DNA of 64,000 nucleotides from Pseudomonas putida (GTDB taxonomy: Bacteria; Pseudomonadota; Gammaproteobacteria; Pseudomonadales; Pseudomonadaceae). Of the stretch, positions 61,064 through 64,000 are shown one piece after another. The position numbers and the translations under genes are program-made. The first letter of the stretch is position 1. Every line of letters starts with the position of its first letter. The stretch is from assembly GCF_003228315.1 (NCBI RefSeq), contig NZ_CP029693.1:4825501-4889500 (forward strand). The letters run 5' to 3'. A model generated the notes under the pieces. That model was not told where the DNA came from and searched no databases. It saw only the letters and a program-made list of their open reading frames with translations.

Positions 61064-61500
61064 AATTGCAGGCTCGAACTGGCGTTGAGCGTGGCCGGCA
61101 AATTCGGCACCGGGCCGATGCCCGGCAGGTTCAGGAACGGAATGACCGCACTCAATTTACTGGTGGGGTAACTGATGCTGACCTTCAGCACGCCGGCCGT
61201 GTAGGTGGTGGTCACGTCGGTGTCGGTATCGAAATTGAACCCGGCGGGAATCCACGCCAGTTGCCGTTTCAACTCGTCCTTGGCCACGGTCTTCAGTGCG
61301 GTGTCGTATCCGGGGGTGGCCGGGTCCAGGGCAACGCTGCGGCGCACGGCTTCGGCGGTGGATTGATTGAACGATTGCATCAGCAGCAGCGGCAGGCTGT
61401 AGGTGACGATCGCGTAGAACACACCGAAAAAGATGACAAACACCAAGGCAAATTCAATCGCGGCGGCGCCTTTTTGCTTGCGGGGGAGGCTGGTTTTCAT
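61060..61500 (-). CDS. TadE-like pseudopilin
   Basis: A 146-residue protein with a basic leader and prepilin-like stretch, RKQKGAAAIEFALVFVIFFG, near residue 5: a glycine cleavage site followed by E at +5 and a hydrophobic helix. It would be processed by FppA. The start is ATG at 61500, with AGGG upstream. I recall a similar gene (PA4294) between pprA and fppA in P. aeruginosa. Confidence 0.85.
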   Translation of the reverse strand: MKTSLPRKQKGAAAIEFALVFVIFFGVFYAIVTYSLPLLLMQSFNQSTAEAVRRSVALDPATPGYDTALKTVAKDELKRQLAWIPAGFNFDTDTDVTTTYTAGVLKVSISYPTSKLSAVIPFLNLPGIGPVPNLPATLNASSSLQF

Positions 61501-61575
61501 GAGTGCGTCTACCCTGACTGTCACTGCGTAATATCAGCATAGAATCATTCAGCCAAAAGGGACGTTTTTTACCGG

Positions 61576-62046
61576 ATGCAGAGCATTGTCTTGTTGATCT
61601 GGCTGACGCTGTGTGCCGCGCAGGACGCCCGGCAGCGCCACATCGCCAATGGCCTGACCCTGGGTGTCGGCGCGCTGGCACTGGCCTGGCTGCTGTGGAG
61701 CGGCAACACGTGGCTGGGCGCGACCGCCGCACAGGGTGGTTGGGCGGCGCTGCTGGCGCTGGCCTTCACCTTGCCCGGCTATGCCTTGGGTCGGCTGGGC
61801 GCCGGGGATGTGAAACTTCTGACAGCCCTGGGTCTTGCGACCGACGGTCGGTATGTATTAGGCGTGTTTATCGGCGCCGGCGTGGCCAGTGTGCTGTGGT
61901 TGCTGATAGCGCCAAGAGTCTGGCTGCATGCAGGTCAATGGCTTAGAGAGCGTCTGCTCTATTTGCAGCCTGGACTGTCAAATAAACAACCCTTCGCACC
62001 CTTTCTGCTGGTGGGTTTTTTGCTGACCCTGGCCTGGATCCGTTAG
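61576..62046 (+). CDS. fppA: Flp prepilin peptidase FppA
   Basis: A 156-residue inner-membrane aspartic peptidase of the TadV/A24 family, which cleaves the leaders of Flp-type prepilins. The catalytic aspartates are in the CAAQDARQRHIANG region near residue 16 and in LGAGDVKLLTALGL near 75 (GxGDxK). Several membrane segments are present. It is divergent from the TadE-like gene and in the same direction as pprB. Confidence 0.9.
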   Translation: MQSIVLLIWLTLCAAQDARQRHIANGLTLGVGALALAWLLWSGNTWLGATAAQGGWAALLALAFTLPGYALGRLGAGDVKLLTALGLATDGRYVLGVFIGAGVASVLWLLIAPRVWLHAGQWLRERLLYLQPGLSNKQPFAPFLLVGFLLTLAWIR

Positions 62047-62145
62047 TTGTAGAGCGCCCGGAGTGGGTCTACTTTCAAGAAGAGTTGTACAACCAGGGCT
62101 TTGGGTAGAGGAACGGTCAGTGTCTGGCCAGGCAGGGAGTTGCAC

Positions 62146-62928
62146 GTGAACAAGCTTACCTCCGCAGTAAAAATCATGGTTGTGGACGATGAGTCATCGA
62201 TCGTCGAATCCATTTGCGAATTTCTTGAGGACAACGGTTACCGGGCTGTTCCTTGTGATTCCAGTCAAAAAGCCATTGCACTGTTCAACGAAGATCCGGC
62301 CATTGGCCTGGTGCTGTGCGATTTGCACATGCCCAGGATGGACGGCATCCAGCTGGTTCAGGAGCTGCAACGGCTGAGCGGCAAACACCGGGCGTTCGAG
62401 GCGATCATGCTGACCGGGCGCGCAGACAAACAGGATGTGATCAAGGCGCTGCGCGCAGGCTTCGCCGATTACTTCCAGAAACCCGTCGACCCCACTGAAT
62501 TGCTGGAAGGCTTGCAGCGCCAGGAAGCGGCCTTGCAGGAGCGCAACAAGGCGATGCAATTGGGGCATCTGAATCAGAAGCTGCAATACCTGTCCGAGTC
62601 GATCGATGATCTTTACCAGGATCTGGACAAGGTCCGGCGTTCGCCATCCTCGTCGGATGCGGGTGACGCTGAAGTCAGCGATGCCGATCGGGTCGAGATC
62701 CCGACGATTTTTCATCAGCTCTCGCCACGGCAGTTGGAGGTGGCGCGGCTGGTGGGCAAGGGGCAGACCAATTACCAGATTGCCTGTGAGCTGGGGATTA
62801 CCGAGAACACGGTGAAGCTTTATGTGTCGCAGGTGTTGCGGTTGACCCATATGCATAATCGGACGCAGTTGGCGTTGGCGTTGTCGCCCAGCAGTTCCGG
62901 GTTGCGGCAGCGCGTAACGGCCCACTGA
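62146..62928 (+). CDS. pprB: Response regulator PprB
   Basis: Transcription activator of Tad pilus, adhesin and related genes, cognate to PprA. The N-terminal receiver domain (about residues 8-125) has VDDES, the phosphoacceptor aspartate in LVLCDLHMPRMDG and the lysine in YFQKPVDP. A coiled linker follows, and a C-terminal LuxR-type helix-turn-helix with LSPRQLEVARLVGKGQTNYQ and ITENTVKLYVSQVLRL. I chose the GTG at 62146, six bases after AGGGAG; a TTG at 62101 would add 15 residues. Confidence 0.9.
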   Translation: MNKLTSAVKIMVVDDESSIVESICEFLEDNGYRAVPCDSSQKAIALFNEDPAIGLVLCDLHMPRMDGIQLVQELQRLSGKHRAFEAIMLTGRADKQDVIKALRAGFADYFQKPVDPTELLEGLQRQEAALQERNKAMQLGHLNQKLQYLSESIDDLYQDLDKVRRSPSSSDAGDAEVSDADRVEIPTIFHQLSPRQLEVARLVGKGQTNYQIACELGITENTVKLYVSQVLRLTHMHNRTQLALALSPSSSGLRQRVTAH

Positions 62929-62931
62929 TTC

Positions 62932-62959
62932 CTGTGGGAGCGAGCTTGCTCGCGATGGC
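62932..62959. repeat. Single REP unit after pprB
   Basis: A single unit GAGCGAGCTTGCTCGCGATGG next to the pprB stop, without a partner. Confidence 0.85.
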
Positions 62960-62988
62960 TTTTTGATTGTGTACATATCCGTTGCTGC

Positions 62989-63300
62989 GGTAACGGCCGC
63001 TTATGGTTTCGCCCTTACGGCGAGTCACTTTTTTCAAACGCCAAAAAAGTAACCAAAAACGCTTGCCCCAGCGTCCGGCCCCTCGCTGGGGCTCGGCGTT
63101 CCTTCGCTCCGGCATTCATCCGGGGGCATCGCCTCCGGTTTGCTTCGCTGCACCTCCTCTCGATGTGTGCGGCTGCGCCGCACGGCGCTACGCGCCTGAC
63201 CCCCGGATGAACGCCTCCACTCAGCCTCCCGACGGGGCGGGTGAATCAAGATCAAAAGCTTGCAGGCGAGCTAACGCTCGGCCTGTTGAGTGGTGAGGAG
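62989..63300. repeat. Palindromic dispersed intergenic element
   Basis: About 310 bp between the single REP and a REP doublet. It includes AAAAAAGTAACCAAAAACGCTTGCCCC-like bases (63041-63067) that I remember from many Pseudomonas intergenic regions. Inside are a perfect 12-bp inverted repeat, TTCATCCGGGGG (63115-63126) and CCCCCGGATGAA (63200-63211), and within it a perfect hairpin GTGCGGC-TGC-GCCGCAC (63167-63183). No convincing gene is present. This and the REPs explain the 612-bp stretch 62929-63540. Confidence 0.6.
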
Positions 63301-63332
63301 CGGAGCGGGTGTTCGCGATTTGCTCTTGCTCT

Positions 63333-63424
63333 TGTAGGAGCAAGGCTTGCCCGCGATGAGGGATTGCCATTCAGAGCTTCACCATCTGACCCACCGCCAT
63401 CGCGAGCAGGCTCGCTCCTACAGG
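63333..63424. repeat. Mixed REP doublet
   Basis: The left unit is of the GAGCAAGGCTTGCCCGCGATG class and the right unit of the GAGCGAGCCTGCTCGCGATGG class, facing inward. It is the only doublet in the window with two different classes. Confidence 0.88.
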
Positions 63425-63464
63425 GTTGCATGCTGATCACAAAATTTGCCAACACCACCATTCA

Positions 63465-63492
63465 CTGTAGGAGCGAGCCTGCTCGCGATGGC
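63465..63492. repeat. Single REP unit upstream of the DUF3613 gene end
   Basis: One GAGCGAGCCTGCTCGCGATGG unit, about 40 bp after the mixed doublet, without a facing partner; with the right arm of the doublet it could form an outward pair. Confidence 0.85.
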
Positions 63493-63540
63493 GGCCTGTC
63501 AGGCGAAGACGATTATTGGCTGGATACTCCTGATCCACCT

Positions 63541-63831
63541 CTATTGCCCCGACCCACTGTCCACCTTGCCCCCTTCATACTGATCAAAAAACGGCGGGAT
63601 CTCATGTTGATAGCTCTTCAGCCAGCGCTGCATCGCCAGCTCCCGTTCCGTAGCGGTGGCGGTTTGCAGGGTGGGGGAGGCGGCGGTGTTGCTGCGTTGC
63701 AGTTGCAGCCAGTCTTCGGTTTCCCGCTGTTGCGGCGAGGACGGGCCGGCGTCGAGGGCGTGGCTGGTGAGCGGCAGAGCCAGCAGGGTGAGGCAGCAGA
63801 GGGTGATGCAACTGAGGGGGGTGGCTTTCAT
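63541..63831 (-). CDS. DUF3613 family protein
   Basis: A 96-residue exported protein of unknown function. Signal peptide to about residue 25 (CLTLLALPLTSHA), followed by TEDWLQLQRSNTAA and ERELAMQRWLKSYQHEIPPF, which are typical of the family. The ATG at 63831 has GGGAG eight bases upstream, and it follows the TadD-like gene by 11 bp. DUF3613 genes belong to the tad operons of Pseudomonas. Confidence 0.85.
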   Translation of the reverse strand: MKATPLSCITLCCLTLLALPLTSHALDAGPSSPQQRETEDWLQLQRSNTAASPTLQTATATERELAMQRWLKSYQHEIPPFFDQYEGGKVDSGSGQ

Positions 63832-63842
63832 CGGTGGGCTCC

Positions 63843-64000
63843 CTACTGAAGGGCCGGGTTGGTCACGGCGGCGACTTGTGCGGTGGCGGCCGGGGTGGCC
63901 CTGGCCGGGGACTTGAGTTTTTCCGCGCGGGCCTGGGCTTCGGTGACCTGGGCCGGGCTCAGGCCGACGCGGCTGACCAGTTCGGCGGCACGGCTCCAGT
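63843..64000 (-). CDS. tadD: Probable TadD, C-terminal end (cut by window edge)
   Basis: The frame runs from the window edge to a TAG at 63845-63843. The visible 52 residues contain LVSRVGLSPAQVTEAQARAE and an Ala/Pro/Thr-rich tail ending VTNPALQ. The TPR domain of TadD, expected upstream, is outside the window. The call rests on position before the DUF3613 gene, near the pprB/tad genes, and is therefore tentative. Confidence 0.55.
   Translation of the reverse strand, partial: WSRAAELVSRVGLSPAQVTEAQARAEKLKSPARATPAATAQVAAVTNPALQ

Noticed and set aside
63003..63296. 97-residue plus-strand frame in the palindromic repeat
   Set aside because: The frame consists of repeated-element sequence, crosses perfect hairpins and lacks a ribosome binding site.
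1..64000. CRISPR array
   Set aside because: The only repeated short sequences are dispersed REP units in gaps between genes, without regular spacing or cas genes.
1..64000. Insertion sequence, prophage or RAYT transposase
   Set aside because: No transposase, integrase or phage structural genes were seen; the VgrG-like gene is isolated and has no tail operon.

Overview
The window is a piece of a Pseudomonas chromosome, most likely from the P. fluorescens group. I infer this from the gene order retS-purD-purH-fis-dusB-prmA-accC-accB-aroQ-dsbD-MCP-gcbA-DUF2333-Nudix-yciH-speA, which matches what I remember of the P. aeruginosa PA4856-PA4839 block, from the pprA/fppA/pprB/tad group, from the high GC content, and from about eighteen REP elements of the fluorescens type. 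I see no tRNA, rRNA, CRISPR array, insertion sequence or prophage. No database search was possible.

Region by region. (1) 1-10.7 kb, minus strand: a urea uptake and hydrolysis block, urtABCDE (high-affinity urea ABC importer) followed by ureD, ureA, two GNAT acetyltransferases, ureB and ureC. Two sigma-54 type promoters, one before urtA and one before ureD, fit nitrogen control. REP doublets sit in four gaps inside this block. (2) 10.7-17.3 kb, minus strand: a FecCD-type metal or metal-chelate ABC importer, a four-gene copper-handling group (DUF2946, PCuAC chaperone, DUF2946, PepSY membrane protein) and a RelE/HigB-HigA type toxin-antitoxin pair. (3) 17.3-25.7 kb: aerobic cobalamin genes, cobL-cobK on minus and cobG-cobH-cobI-cobJ on plus, with CobJ carrying a CbiG/CobE-like N-terminal half. 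Two unrecognised proteins that look distantly related to each other lie on either side of cobG-J. (4) 25.7-49.4 kb: the conserved core block listed above, mostly minus strand, from marC and the RetS hybrid kinase through purine synthesis, Fis/DusB, ribosomal protein methylation, acetyl-CoA carboxylase subunits, DsbD, a chemoreceptor and the diguanylate cyclase GcbA, then plus-strand DUF2333, Nudix, SUI1-like factor and biosynthetic arginine decarboxylase. (5) 49.6-56.1 kb: a short VgrG plus a DUF4123 adaptor with no effector beside them, a MATE exporter, a small membrane protein, a MazG-like pyrophosphohydrolase, CmoM and two paralogous DUF4136 lipoproteins. (6) 56.3-64.0 kb: part of the Flp/Tad pilus region: tadG, PprA sensor kinase, a TadE-like pseudopilin, FppA prepilin peptidase, PprB regulator, a DUF3613 protein and the C-terminal end of a probable TadD that runs off the window.

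How the parts work together: the urea block imports urea under nitrogen limitation and splits it to ammonia (UreEFG, needed for nickel loading, are not here). RetS, GcbA, the MCP and PprA/PprB all concern attachment, biofilm and surface appendages. The most promising unexplained items are the paired unknown proteins around the cob operon, the VgrG-DUF4123 pair without cargo, the REP architecture (including three doublets that share a longer spacer), and a dispersed palindromic repeat near 63.1 kb.
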